Positions 35,325-47,137 are shown, numbered from the stretch's first letter. The stretch is 64,000 nucleotides of DNA from Amyloporia xantha (GCA_036971615.1 JAYKKR010000024.1:372001-436000); one strand, 5' to 3'. The notes: generated from the sequence alone by a model not told the origin. Numbers and translations are program-made.

Positions 35325-37151
35325 GTTCGAGCCGCGCAGGGGTGCTGCTTCTGCCATCCCATCATATGATATGAATGTACTCCTCTTTTCCAAACACGTC
35401 TATTCTATCTGTTCGTCCTGATAAGGCCGTTCTCTCCGGTCTGCGTGGCGTGTATGTGCCGTCGCCGCATGTGTGGATGTCAATCGCTTATGCTTAAATA
35501 GGCACCACCATTCGCTCTGTGCTGAACATGGAGGTTGCTGCAACAATTAGGATTGAACAAATAAAACAAATATCAATTCTACCACAGGTTGTCCATAGAC
35601 CTGGAGGGCTTTAGCGATGGCATTAACGAGCCCTCTGTCAATGTCTCATGAGTGAGTTCTTTGCATCGAGTGTCATGTCTTGTCGATAAGGATACCTATG
35701 AGTGGTTCGAGCAGCTATCGCCGTTACATTAAAACGGAACCTATACTGTTTGCAGCGACTTCTGACTTTCCAGCAGTGAGCCAGTCCAGGCCACATCTGC
35801 CAAGTCCTACAGAACGTGTCGAGGACGCAACATGTACACGTAAATGCGGGGTAGTCCCAGAGGTGAGGGGAGTTTCGACGGACAGCAGGGGACTGCTGGC
35901 CGGCTCCCCACCGGGTAAGAACCACAAGTCAGGAGATGCCAGGCACTCCGAGCGGTGGGTTTAGATCCTCGCCTCTTGCCTTGAATGGCCAGGGACGGCT
36001 GCTACGGGTCCGCCGCTCGCGCTGTTACTATACTTTACTAATAGCTGTATTCGTGTTTATCGTCTTTTTCTTTCTTTCTCCTCACAGCCCATTTGTTTTT
36101 TCACTACAGGGCATTACTCTCGTCTCCCAGGCTTTGGATGGGGCAACCCATCCTCTGCCTAATGTTTTCGTCATGAAGATATGATAGATACAAAGTAGAT
36201 AATCCCATACATACTGTCTACATAGGGCGATGCCCTCGCGGACAATAAATGGAGACAAAAAAATGCGGGGTACAATCAACCCAGAACAATCTGAGATACT
36301 CCCGTGAATTGTTCCGACGTGACGTATATGAAATTGATGCATTGCTTATATATCACATACTATAGTTCCAGAGTTGAGTGCCGTGCAGCCGTACTCAGGG
36401 TCTAGATGATTCGAAGTCAGGAAGCGACGAGAACATCTTGCCCTGGTGCGTTGCTGTGTTTCGTGGGACGACGAAAACTTTATTGATCATTTCACATTGG
36501 CCGACGTCCGATCGACGAGCACCGTAATGATGGTAGCAAGGTCGGACCCACAGCTGGGGTCATAGGCATTGATTGCCCTCACGGCATACTTGCTCCAGAA
36601 ATCTCATTTCTCAACCGGACATCAATAAATATACGGACCCCGCACTGTCAGAGTTGGATAGAGCCGGCACCTGGATCTGGGATAATACAGGTGAAAACAC
36701 CTTGCAAAAGACTCGATATATTCAGAGTCTGACGGACACAGTTACATATAATGACTCACGTTTTGGCCATGAAAGTGCGATAGTTTGGGTAAGAATAATC
36801 GAAGAATTGTGACGGCACTAATGGATGCTGCTGTCGGAGCGAACGGCAGAAGCTCACGGTGCATGACTCTTTCCGCTCGGCATGGTACGTCAACTGCTTC
36901 CACACTGGCGGGAGTCCTCTTAGGGTATAATGCTCAGGTTACAGTCTTGAATGGAGGAAGCATTACACGAGGACATGCATCTTGCGATTTATGCCGATGT
37001 CCTATGTTTCAGTCTGACAGATGAAAAGATGAATTACCATCATAACTCATGGGGATAGCGGTAATGAAATAGACGCAAACGCACTAGAGGGTATTGCGCT
37101 GCGTATGATGCACCGTGCTGATTTCTCCGAATTTGTCTCTGGAGCAATACC

Positions 37152-37751
37152 ATGCATCACGACCGAAGCTTGAGCCCGTGTGAGTATTGTCGGAAGAGTA
37201 TCGGCCAGGCGTCATCCACGACCAGATCAAACAGATCAAACAGAATACAGTGTATCATAGGACCGCTCCTTGACACACCACCGGTCGATGACACAGCCGA
37301 GCCCTGCTCATGCAATTCGCACTCGAATTTCACTGTAAAAATCTCTAAAATACCACAACGTATGGTACCTACTGCGTACCGAGTTTTGTGCAGTTTAGGG
37401 ACCAAATGCGAGAGAGAGAGCAAAAACATTGCTCAAGAGGGGGTCAAAACGAAATTTCGCGGTGGCAAGCCTGCCAAACAACTGACAACAGGTGCCCGCC
37501 CGAGAATTCCAGTCCAAGATGCCCATAAACAGCAAGTGTGTCAAGGAAAGGGGTCCACCCTCCGGTGGGATTTTGGAGAAATTAATGCACTGAAGGAGAA
37601 CTACAAAGGAGACCTCCTTGAGGAATTTTTAGACAGAGCTTCCAGATCATGGCTTTCGTCCGGTCGAGACAGCGCCCGTGATTTCCTCAAGGATCACATA
37701 CGGGAGCGGGTTTTCAAATTGGGTGTGTCAAGGAGCGGTTCTATACTGTAG
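37152..37751 (+). CDS. Uncertain 199-codon open frame
   Basis: This ATG-led frame is the longest in the gene-poor island. The C-terminal half is charged and could form helices (GEINALKENYKGDLLEEFLD, SARDFLKDHIRERVFKLG). I recognise no domain, and the N-terminal half looks random. It may be a fragment of an old gene or element, or chance. Confidence 0.2.
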   Translation: MHHDRSLSPCEYCRKSIGQASSTTRSNRSNRIQCIIGPLLDTPPVDDTAEPCSCNSHSNFTVKISKIPQRMVPTAYRVLCSLGTKCERESKNIAQEGVKTKFRGGKPAKQLTTGARPRIPVQDAHKQQVCQGKGSTLRWDFGEINALKENYKGDLLEEFLDRASRSWLSSGRDSARDFLKDHIRERVFKLGVSRSGSIL

Positions 37752-38195
37752 CATCCGACGAAGCAGAGGCCAGTACATGCGACTGACCCATAGCCTTTCA
37801 TCACGACAGATATCCGCACCCTCGATGATGGACACGAGTCTAAGAAGCACAACATCATGGCGATGTACGTGGTCCGTCGAGGGCACTAGCAGGCTGCAGG
37901 GGAATGTATAGGTGGTCAGTCACGGGACTCGCCTCCTCGAAACCAGCTGAGCATAACATTTAGATGGTCGAATGATAGCCATTGTGGGGCGTCATCATGG
38001 CAGATATGTCTAACACAGACGTCACGTTTCATCCATCTCTCTAGACCCATTATCATTCGGAAACCATATCTGATATGAAGACATTGGAAAGTGGCCTTTA
38101 GGCCGAGAGTTGGAAAGCACGAGCACTGAAGCAGTCTTACTGGCGCTCATTACATAATTGCTAATATGTGCGGCGCAGCCCCGATATGCGACATT

Positions 38196-38238
38196 GGACA
38201 GATACTCGTGCCATTTGAAATGGCACGGATATCTGTCC
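38196..38238. repeat. 43-bp near-perfect palindrome
   Basis: Two 21-bp arms around a single central base, beginning GGACAGATA and ending TATCTGTCC with TGCCATTT/AAATGGCA at the centre, pair except at two positions. It could extrude as a cruciform or fold as an RNA hairpin. Confidence 0.8.
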
Positions 38239-38265
38239 AAGAAGTTACTTACAGTACTTCTTTGG
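38237..38265. repeat. Second hairpin adjoining the palindrome
   Basis: CCAAGAAGT and ACTTCTTTGG flank a loop of about 10 nt and pair with one bulge. It overlaps the end of the 43-bp palindrome by 2 bp. Further on, AGTGGCGC near 38280 and GCGCCACT near 38335 could also pair. Confidence 0.6.
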
Positions 38266-39830
38266 GACACCTCTGCTGGAGTGGCGCAGCGGCGCTAATT
38301 CGTGCGTGACCCCTCCCACTTCTCCCGCGCCTGGCGCCACTGCCCTACCGTTAGCTGTGCCTTGGTCGCGGTTTATGTACTGCGTAGCTTCTAGAAGTGA
38401 GGCTCGATGACCCATAATAAGTACCACAGAAATTGGGAAATCATACAACCTCGAGGCCTCGAGATCCAACACTGGCATTCAGTCAAATCCAGATTGATTC
38501 CCGGATACAGACTCCCGTGTCTTTCTCGTAATAGTTTCCTGCTCATTGTTGCGCTGGTCGGCTGCACTTGAACTGGGATAATCTCGTCTAATAGGCCTGC
38601 TGTTCTGGCCACTCCTTGTGACTGCAGCTCTGGCGATAGCTTGGGACTGGGCGCCCAGGGATATGGATGACAATGCTGCGGCTAGTAGACGAGTTCGGAT
38701 ATCCGAAAGCTCGATCGCTATCTACGGCGTCGGCTGGGATGCGCTCAGAGCTCATAAACCTCATCTTTGATATCTCTGCCAATATCATGCGACTCGTGCT
38801 GGGCTGGCTTAAAAGGTCTCTGTAGCCAAATGAAAGCCATTCACACCCTCCTGTACGTGAGCAACTATGGGACGACTAAGATCTGTCATCGCCTCTCAGG
38901 TAGAAAACCTCCATTTCTCAGCGCGCCCCATCGTAAGGGGTCTTCACTGAATTGACTATCCACTCATCTGATCGCCTTCAGGGACAGCGTGACCACCGCG
39001 GAAACATCAAGAATCGAACAAGGCCTGGATGCCTCATGGACCAACCTAGCGCATTGGGATCGTCAAGCCGTAGGACACAAGTCCAACTTACGGTTTCTCC
39101 AGGAAGCGTAATCATTGCGTTGCCGAGACTATCGAGTGAGATCCTCAGACTTTTCCTCCACACCATCTCTTTCTTACTGTAATAGCAGTATAGTATCCCG
39201 ACACCTCAATCGGAAGCCCAAATCCAGGAATCGAGAGTCGTGCCTAGCGGTAGATCTTCGCGTTCTGAATGTACATGGTCCAAGGTGGCCGCTGGCTGTA
39301 CCGTTTCCTTGACGAATTGATAGGAAGTACGAGACATGCTTTTGTGCTTGTTTTGACGTCCTAGGCTATGTGACTGTAATTCTAGTGACATATTCATTCC
39401 TTACTCTTATACATATGCACAACAGCGTTGACATTGACCTCACCGCCTGTCTGAAAAATTTCTCACATGAAAACCGAGTTTCGTGTTTGTATCAACACGA
39501 GTGAGACGCGTGTGTAGTGCCCGAACTCACTGCACTAGCTCGCGAAAGGCATAAAATCGACCATTCGAGCTCAACTTATCGGCGCTGAGGGAAGAAATGC
39601 GTGAAGTATTACCTTACGAATAGTAGTTCACAGTATATTCGGAATTCATATGGGAATCCAGATCCAACGCCCCAAATGCTACGGGCGTACTGCGTATGGT
39701 CTACCGTGCCGCTGGACATGAATGTGAAATCCATGTCTATCGGTGTGACAGGCAGAATATTCCCATGAAACGTACGAGTACAAATGACAGCGTGGACCTT
39801 GGACAAAAAGGGCCTGCTTATGGAGAAAAC

Positions 39831-39993
39831 TGTTGGAATTTCCAGTATCTATGCTCGGTACATATGGATCACGTGACCTAGGATAGTATTTACCTCGATT
39901 ATTCGTACTCGATTCCTTACGTGTTTGCTGGCGTAGTCCAGTTCAAGCACGGATATATTTCTTCACTCTGTGGCTCCCGGCTCAAATCTAACA
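39831..39993 (+). repeat. Left LTR
   Basis: 163 bp, identical to 40933-41095. It contains the palindromic E-box core TCACGTGA near 39868, a possible promoter or enhancer site. Confidence 0.95.
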
Positions 39994-40584
39994 CAAACAC
40001 GTCCCGGATAGCGACCGGCACCAACGCTAGAGTACTATCGGGACCACAGCAAGTCGTAACTCGACTGATCTCGTTGATCAAAGCCCCGCCAGTACTCGCG
40101 GGCACCGAACGAAGACCTCACCATCTGGTGGCACCACCCACACTACCGAAAACCCCATCGCGACCACCACCAGCTGCGACAGAGGCACTCGAGCCAATAG
40201 AGCCGAGAGGCGTCCCAAAGAGACCGCCGACGCATAGCGCGGAACGAGACTCACGGAGACAGCCGGCACTCGTCGTGCGCCGGAGAGACAAGCCAAATTG
40301 GCGTCCTCACGGAGAGAATGCTAGGGAGGATATGGTCAGCACAGGAGGAGACTGGAGGAGAGGATCGGGCACAGATAGGTTGGAGGAGGAGAGGAGAGCA
40401 CGACGAGCAGAGCACATCCCGAAACGAGGAAACCGCCGCCGTACGTTGTCACGAGCAGAGCTATTCCCGAGATTCCGAGCGCAACACCTCTGACCACTTG
40501 CCGATGGCGAGGGCAAGTGCCAACACTTAAAACAATCCGAGGAGAACGCCTCCGTAGACATTCCGCCAACATCCCTTACTCCGA

Positions 40585-40694
40585 GAGGCACCAAGACCTC
40601 ATCGTAGGCACTTGCGCGGATCATGGGGACATCGCGCAGCCCCACCAAGACCTCATTGAAGGCATTTGCGCAGATATCGGACGTCGCGCACCCA
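40585..40694. repeat. Two tandem units of about 55 bp inside the LTR element
   Basis: Both units carry CACCAAGACCTCAT, then GGCA(C/T)TTGCGC, then TCGCGCA; they differ at several bases. They lie in the 3' half of the internal region. Confidence 0.75.
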
Positions 40695-40923
40695 CTTATT
40701 CACCTTTCATTATTCCGACAACTCAACCACTCCGATGCGATCATAACGATCAGCGCATCAACCCGCTCGCCAACTTCTGCTCTGGAGGACCACATGTGTC
40801 TGCCAAAGGGTAACACTCGGAGATTTCACGTATGGTTTGAGGGGGTGATTTCACTCTTTTTATATGTTCATTTTCTGGAATATTTCCTGCTCACCAGTTT
40901 ATATTTCCCTTCGCATATCAACT

Positions 40924-40932
40924 GAGGGGGTG
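40924..40932 (+). other. Polypurine tract
   Basis: GAGGGGGTG lies immediately before the right LTR, where plus-strand DNA synthesis is primed in LTR retroelements. Confidence 0.7.
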
Positions 40933-41095
40933 TGTTGGAATTTCCAGTATCTATGCTCGGTACATATGGATCACGTGACCTAGGATAGTATTTACCTCGA
41001 TTATTCGTACTCGATTCCTTACGTGTTTGCTGGCGTAGTCCAGTTCAAGCACGGATATATTTCTTCACTCTGTGGCTCCCGGCTCAAATCTAACA
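40933..41095 (+). repeat. Right LTR
   Basis: 163 bp, identical to the left LTR and followed by the AAAAC duplication. Confidence 0.95.
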
Positions 41096-41100
41096 AAAAC

Positions 41101-44100
41101 TCCATAAACGAGTCCCGTTGTCCGCACGAGTAAGCCTGTCGCCAAATGCAATCGACACTGAGCTATTTCGAGTGTTCGTAACGTTTGCTAGACCTGCCTA
41201 AGAGATAGATGTAGTGCATCTTCGGGTGCAGTTTTTATCTGCCAGTAGCTCATGGATACAGGAACAGGATTTCTCACAGAGGGTTAGCGCGAATTGATGA
41301 GAACGTGTGTAAATGAGAATAAAATATATACCATATATGATGGGATGCGCTCGAGTTTGATGGATGTAGACTACCGAAGAAGCAATGATGAACCGCACGG
41401 ATCACGAAGAGTGCATCACCTGGCCTGTGGAACCGCATTTTTGATCTTCCAGAGACTCGCTGTCTCTTCGACATGCCGCTCTATCTGCGCCTAAAGAATA
41501 TCGGATACTGTATGTGAGCGTGTCAGTCAGCTGTGCACCGGGTCCCGGACGGCATGAGATTAAGATTCGCGGATGCCGACAGTATGTATCACTCTGTCCG
41601 CCCTTTCTCTACCGGTAAAGGACAAAAATTCAATTGGATGCCACCGATTGACGTTTGGTGGACTTCTGAGACCGCACTAGCCAAGACTTTTAAGGGATTC
41701 TGCTGCTATCGCTCCATGAGAGTTTAACTCCTCGCCACTGGGAATAATGAAAAATCATTATTCAGCACAATAGGTGTCCGACGTGCTGTGTGAATCTTGG
41801 TTGAGCGACGACACCAGGACAGCCTCCTTTCTACAGGAGAGTGCGTCAAGGATGACGCATAACGATGGCTTAAATAGCTAGACAAGCTGAGATATGAGAG
41901 AGAAATCACCACATAACTGAAGAGGCTAATAAACATGACTTCAATATGTTTGGGGCCTGATGAAGTGGGCGTACGTTACTTCATGTCCATAGTTGTGCTC
42001 AACCAAGAGCTCGAGAACTCCCGACCACGATGATCAAGTCAACAACGCAGAACTTCAAGCCTAGATCTAGTATTTATGATTTACTGATTGAAACAGCCCA
42101 GAATGCATAACTCGAGTGCCAGGATTTTAGGCGACTTCGGTATGGGCTCCGCGAAAGGAATAACTTGATCGTGATCATGTACATCGATGCCACGTGTCAG
42201 TCCCTGAACCGCACAAGTCTCACGCCCACATGCTCCTATAAGATCCCCAGTGGCCATGGGCCCGGCTCGCTGCTCTTACTTTGATTATACTCATAAGGGA
42301 TCCATCCCGCTTGTGAACAAATTCTCTGTGCACAGATGGGAAGCGCATTCGTATACGTATATCCGGTCACCGAGTGCCGCTCCCAATCTTTGCCAGCGGT
42401 GATTCTATATCGGAAATGTCGCGGAATCACTTCAGCGTTTTCAAAAGTTTGAAGCATCTGAATGGTACTGAATGACTTCTCCTTACTATATCCTTGTCCA
42501 ATCGACTTTTGCTTCAACGCTGCATTTTCTTTGTCCCGAACTTCAACTATTGACCGTTTTCAGAGCCGGTGTATACAGTGCTGTATCTTGTCTCTCCTGC
42601 CAGCCAATGCTGTCTTGCTTCCATGCCGTCTTGCTTCTACCTACCTGGATAAACATTTCTGAATACAGGAAAGTTACCGGAATTTTAAACGGCTCCTTTA
42701 TCGACATCAGCATCCGTACCACTGTTGTCATGAGGGCTCTCATTTCCACAACTCGGAGGCCGAGAGCGAATGCACGATTGCTAAGCCAAGGTCGGGCGGA
42801 GCTGATTATACTAGGATTCTTTGGATCTATTCCTCATTCATTAGGCCACATAACAATTTCCAACCTGCTCACGAAATAAGTAAGTTTTCACTGTGCCATG
42901 CGATTCCGAGTCGCTCATAGAAAAGCAGCTACAGAAGTGATTTCTGAACGCTACCGGCAGACTGCGCGGAGGTTCTTCCGATTCTAAACTACCGTTGGTT
43001 TACCTGCTCTTGCTCCCGGATGCCCATCGTGCTTGCTATTCTTGCAATCTCATGCATCTGGATAGAGTGTATGCACAAACGGGGAAGGATTGTTGTTGAA
43101 AGGTCAGCAGGACAGAGTTTAATATGTTCATAAGGTTAAATAAGGGGCCGCGTGGACAGTGACTGAGTTCGATCGGCCATCTATCTCTACTGCACGCTTC
43201 CGGTCAAGCTCCCCCGATAATCAGGGTACACTGGGGCACAACCCAAGCCTATCTTTTCTACGGTACCTATCGCCTCTATGGCGATAATTCACAAATGTTG
43301 TCGCTCGACAAAGATTTTGAAAGTCAAGAATAGTGTCTGCTATGTCTCGTGCGTTCCTATGTCACCCCCAACTTCCGTTGCATCACATTTTCCAGGCAAT
43401 CATTGTCTGTTTACAGGCGCTCTGCCCTAATTCGACGCTGTAACTGCAGATTGCTTACCAGCGTTCGAAATGGTGTCATCTATTCAGCAGGGGCCAAATC
43501 CTATCACACTCATCGCGAGGCCGTTCAAAGCGGGTGCGTCCGGGCTGGAAATTCCGGGTAGATACTTCTCTGGGAAACTTTTGCAGTACGTTTGTTTCTC
43601 GGATCTGGAATGTGGACACTTCCATTGATACTCTATCACACGTGTAGCATGGTGCTATCGAGAATTGGTGAGATGTCTTCCTTCAGCCTTGACATAAGAC
43701 AGACGGACCTTTCTCCCGTAATACAGCTCACGAAGTCATCTCAAAGGAGCTGTGGCGCCGAGCTGATGAGGTCACTGCAATCATATGATTGGGCACTATC
43801 GTTGCCCTGAGCAAGTCACTTGAGTTTGATCTGAGGATTGGGACGCCTTATCGACTCCGGGGTCGATGGCGAGCATGTCCTTCATCGGGCAATCTTTAGA
43901 AGCCATCCACTCAAATGCCGTGTGGCTCGAACAGAATTCACAGGAGTTGTCAGACGACGGCGAACTCCCAATTAGCTGGATACTACTCCTGGCTTTATCT
44001 CGGAATGATTGAGTAAGATAATCTATCCGAATGATAGTATATAAGAACTACACGGATGACATGTAACTGACCATCTTTCTCTCGTATCATTTTGTCGCTC

Positions 44101-44104
44101 CAGC
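41101..44104. other. Gene-poor stretch, about 3 kb
   Basis: No gene was recognised. The longest frames (for example 42472-42879 plus) lack motifs. A small hairpin GAATAATGA-AAAA-TCATTATTC lies near 41744. Confidence 0.5.
44038..44045 (+). promoter_or_regulatory. TATA box of the small gene at 44105
   Basis: TATATAAG lies 60 bp upstream of the start codon, a good match in sequence and spacing. It supports 44105-44445 being a real gene. Confidence 0.5.
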
Positions 44105-44445
44105 ATGGCTCCCATGACTAACCCTGTTGCTTCTGGTAACCCGAGGGTGCGTTGGGCGAATTTTGCAACGACTCTGAGCACTCATCGCGCTGTGATTTGC
44201 ACGGCTTGTGGTCAATCTACGGATACTACTTAACGATACTACAGAATGTCCAAGTCAAAGTGAATAATCAATGGGTTATTGGAACCGTTGTCGGGGTCCT
44301 CACTTTCTTCTTCCACTTTTATCATTTTTCTGACTTTAATCTATATAAGCAGCAAGACAGGGGCCAGTTCAAAGTCCAGTACACGTATAATGGAGTACCT
44401 GGAGAAGGCATCTTCCCCTCCCAACATGTGCGCAGCGTGTCCTAG
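44105..44445 (+). CDS. Small beta-barrel-like protein of 62 aa, function unknown
   Basis: Three exons (44105-44146, 44245-44295, 44350-44445) join to MAPMTNPVASGNPR, then NVQVKVNNQWVIGTVVG, then QQDRGQFKVQYTYNGVPGEG and IFPSQHVRSVS. The alternating hydrophobic strands with W, G and Y-x-Y-N-G look like a compact SH3/Tudor-type barrel, but I cannot name the family. A related gene part lies at 35101-35324 with the same middle intron. There is no signal peptide. Phases are consistent and a TATA box precedes the gene. Confidence 0.6.
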
Positions 44446-45270
44446 CAGATATGACGGCTATAAGCTGCATTTCTTCCGGTGTGTTCCGTCTAATCGAATT
44501 CAATTCCTTTTTTATAGTCCTTATGCATGTTTAAACTTGAATCCCTTAGAACGCCGACCTCTGCATAGACATCGTCGCATGTTACCTGATGGCCATCATA
44601 TTTCTGTTGAAGGAAAGCCATGAAATTTGATGTACTTGAGGAAACAAAGATTGCTGATGCTGGAGAAGTCAATGTATCACGAATTTGTATCATCACTTCA
44701 CTTGAATACCGACGACTGCTTATGTGGCGTGGAAAATGGTTTAATGATGCAACCACCTGACGACTCGGATAGGTTCTTCATTATCACACACCCGTCATAG
44801 ACTAGGGTGTGTGTATGACTACATCGAGTTCTTCCTTGATGGTCCCACTGCAGTATGTACATTGCTCTTCCTGTGCAGACCATGAGAAATAGATTAAAGC
44901 GGTCAGCGATGGATGCATCGAACTGGAGCATGTGCTATTGGAGCGTCGACCGCTGCAAGTGTACGTACATCATAGTACACAATAATGATCGGAGCAGATT
45001 GATCCGAACGCAATATTGTGACTGCAGCGGCGGGAACATTGTGAACAGCGACGTCCGGTCCGAAGGCTGGTATGCATATTGCGCTGCCATATGCATGGCG
45101 TTAGTTCGTAGAAGGGCCGAGGTCACTGGTCAGCCTCGTGTTTACAGCGACATGAGCGATTTGAACGGGTCGCGGTGCAAAGTTGCAGCACGCTGACGGA
45201 CGTCTGCTTCCCAGCTTTCACTTACGCGACGTCGAACACCAGACATCTCTCGCCTCAATGTCACCGTGAA
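44446..45270. other. Intergenic region
   Basis: This 825-bp spacer lies before the glucanase gene and should contain its promoter. Short frames only. Confidence 0.5.
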
Positions 45271-47137
45271 ATGCTGCTGCTAACTTTGCTATCGCTGCTT
45301 CTCGCACTGTCCAGTGCGCTAGATCAGGGCGCCGCGCACGCGCAGCAATGTAGGCTCGAGACACACAAGAACGTGACTTCTAGCTTTCCCTTTCAAACGC
45401 CAACCACTACCAGTTCGCCGACCTCTAGTGGGACTAGTCCTCAGCCATCTGCATCCGCAGTCAATACAAATGCGACCGTCTTCAATTATGGGACAGATGC
45501 CATCCGCGGCGTTAATCTGTGAGTGAGAATGTGGTCTTGCATCCCGGATCACAGTGCGGTTCTTATCGACCTTCCGTTCTTAGAGGGGGTTGGTTTGTCT
45601 TGGAAGTAAGCAAAACAATATTCACCGTCCTCACGCAACTGATGTTCGATGGGTCCGTAGCCTTGGATCACGCCGAGTATTTTTGAGAACACCAATAATA
45701 CCAACATCGTGGATGAATATACATTCGGTCAGATGCAGGACTCGGAACTAGCCCTCAGTGTCTTACAAGAGCACTGGGAGACGTGGATCGTCCAGGACGA
45801 TTTTCAAGCCATCAAAGCGGCCGGCCTGAACCATGTCCGGTACGTCATCTGCAACTTGCCGGTATTGACGGGCTCTCACCCTGTGCCAGAATCCCCTTGG
45901 GCTTCTGGTCCGTTCCCATCACGCCAGCCGACACAAATTACACGACCTCCGTCTCACCGTACAACCCCGGCGCGTGGCCGTACCTCCTTCGCGCCCTGAA
46001 CTGGGCAAACGAAATTGGCTTACATGTCATCCTCGATTTGCACGGCGCGCCCGACTCCCAGAACGGGTTCGACAACTCTGGGCAGCGGGGATCAGCGAAC
46101 TGGGCCAATAACGCAACCAACATACCGCGCACGCTTGATATCATAAGATACATTGCGGAACAGGTGGGCGGGATGGTCAATGTAATTGAGCTGCTGAATG
46201 AGCCAGCCGGGTGGGTATCGAATATCGATACCGCGATTGGGCCATATTGGCAAGATGGCTACCAAGTTGTCAGAGAGGTTGCGGGATATGACAACCAAGT
46301 CATGATTGGAGACGCGTTCCTAGGTGTCCAGGTATGTCGCGCAGCTGTTAGCCTAGAAATGATTGGAACCGATGTATGCAGAATTGGGAGAATTTCCTAA
46401 TGCCACCCAAAGCCGAAAACGTGATAATGGACTATGTGAATTTCACTTCATTTGTATTGGGGCACGATCTCATCCACATCCTCGCAGCATCAGTATCAGA
46501 TATTCAACTACGACCAGTTGGAGCTAACCGAAGCTCAGCACATCAACGCGAGTCACCTTTGAATTGCGCTTGTACAGTCACTGATAGTTGTTTACAGTAT
46601 TCTTGTCAAGTAATAGATAGCCTCGTTCCGTATGCCAAGTCCAACCTGAACACGATTACCGGAGAATGGTCGACCGCAGTCACTGATTGCGCAAAGTGGC
46701 TGAACGGGAGAAACGTTGGTTCAAGATGGGATGGAACGTTCGCTTCCAATGAACCGAGCTTTGGCATTTGTGACGGATGGACGGGAAACATGACCACATT
46801 TAGCGACGACTACAAGACCTTCCTTAGACAGTGAGTCTGATGAGATCGGATCGTTGGGGATCGTTGGGTGCATCAGTGTTGCTCACCTATATCTAGGTAT
46901 TGGGAATCTCAAGTTCAGATCGGTGAGAGTATCCAAGGGTGGATATATTGGACCTGGAAAGTATGCAGATACGAATCCTAATACGCCAGAAGCATCGCGC
47001 TGATCCGACTGTCATTTGTTTCCCAGACAGAAAGCGCAGATGAATGGAGCTATCAGAAGGGACTGAAAGGTGGATGGATTCCGCAAGATCCCACAGACAT
47101 GCTCTACCCAGACATCTGCTCCGCCGGTAGCGCATAA
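45271..47137 (+). CDS. GH5 exo-beta-1,3-glucanase, secreted
   Basis: Nine exons (45271-45518, 45584-45605, 45661-45839, 45890-46331, 46382-46435, 46494-46547, 46598-46830, 46897-46960, 47027-47137) join to 468 aa. A signal peptide (MLLLTLLSLLLALS) and a Ser/Thr/Pro-rich linker precede the barrel. Motifs of fungal exo-1,3-glucanases of family GH5 include GVNLGGWFVLEPWITPSIF, GLNHVRIPLGFW, VILDLHGAPDSQNGFDNSG, VIELLNEP with the acid/base Glu254, and TGEWSTAVTDCAKWLNG with the nucleophile Glu356. The enzyme probably trims cell-wall beta-glucan. Intron 6 (46548-46597) seems to need a GC donor (AAC|GCGAGT); a GT donor leads to a stop. The 22-nt exon 2 carries GGWFVLE. Confidence 0.9.

Larger units (their letters stand above)
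35325..39830. other. Gene-poor stretch, about 4.5 kb
   Basis: Apart from the doubtful frame at 37152-37751 and the palindromes near 38.2 kb, I find nothing I can name. Frames are short, splice-like signals do not chain into a protein, and no transposase or polymerase motif is visible. Old, decayed repeats are possible. Confidence 0.5.
39826..41100 (+). mobile_element. Miniature non-autonomous LTR retrotransposon (TRIM-like) with 5-bp target duplication
   Basis: The element spans 39831-41095 (1265 bp), with LTRs of 163 bp at each end that are identical over their full length. The LTRs begin TGTTGG and end TCTAACA (TG...CA). The 5-bp target duplication is AAAAC (39826-39830 and 41096-41100). 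A purine-rich run, GAGGGGGTG, directly precedes the right LTR. The internal 939 bp encodes no gag, protease, reverse transcriptase or integrase that I can recognise, so it must move with enzymes from another element. No usual primer-binding site starting TGG follows the left LTR. Identical LTRs point to a recent insertion. Confidence 0.92.

Noticed and set aside
39994..40020. Primer-binding site after the left LTR
   Set aside because: The sequence starts CAAACACG rather than TGG, and I cannot match it to a tRNA 3' end. Half-tRNA or self-priming cannot be tested by eye.
39921..40493. 190-codon frame through the LTR element, considered as gag
   Set aside because: It starts inside the LTR, is Arg/Pro-rich without a zinc knuckle or capsid motif, and similar frames exist on the other strand. 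I treat it as compositional.
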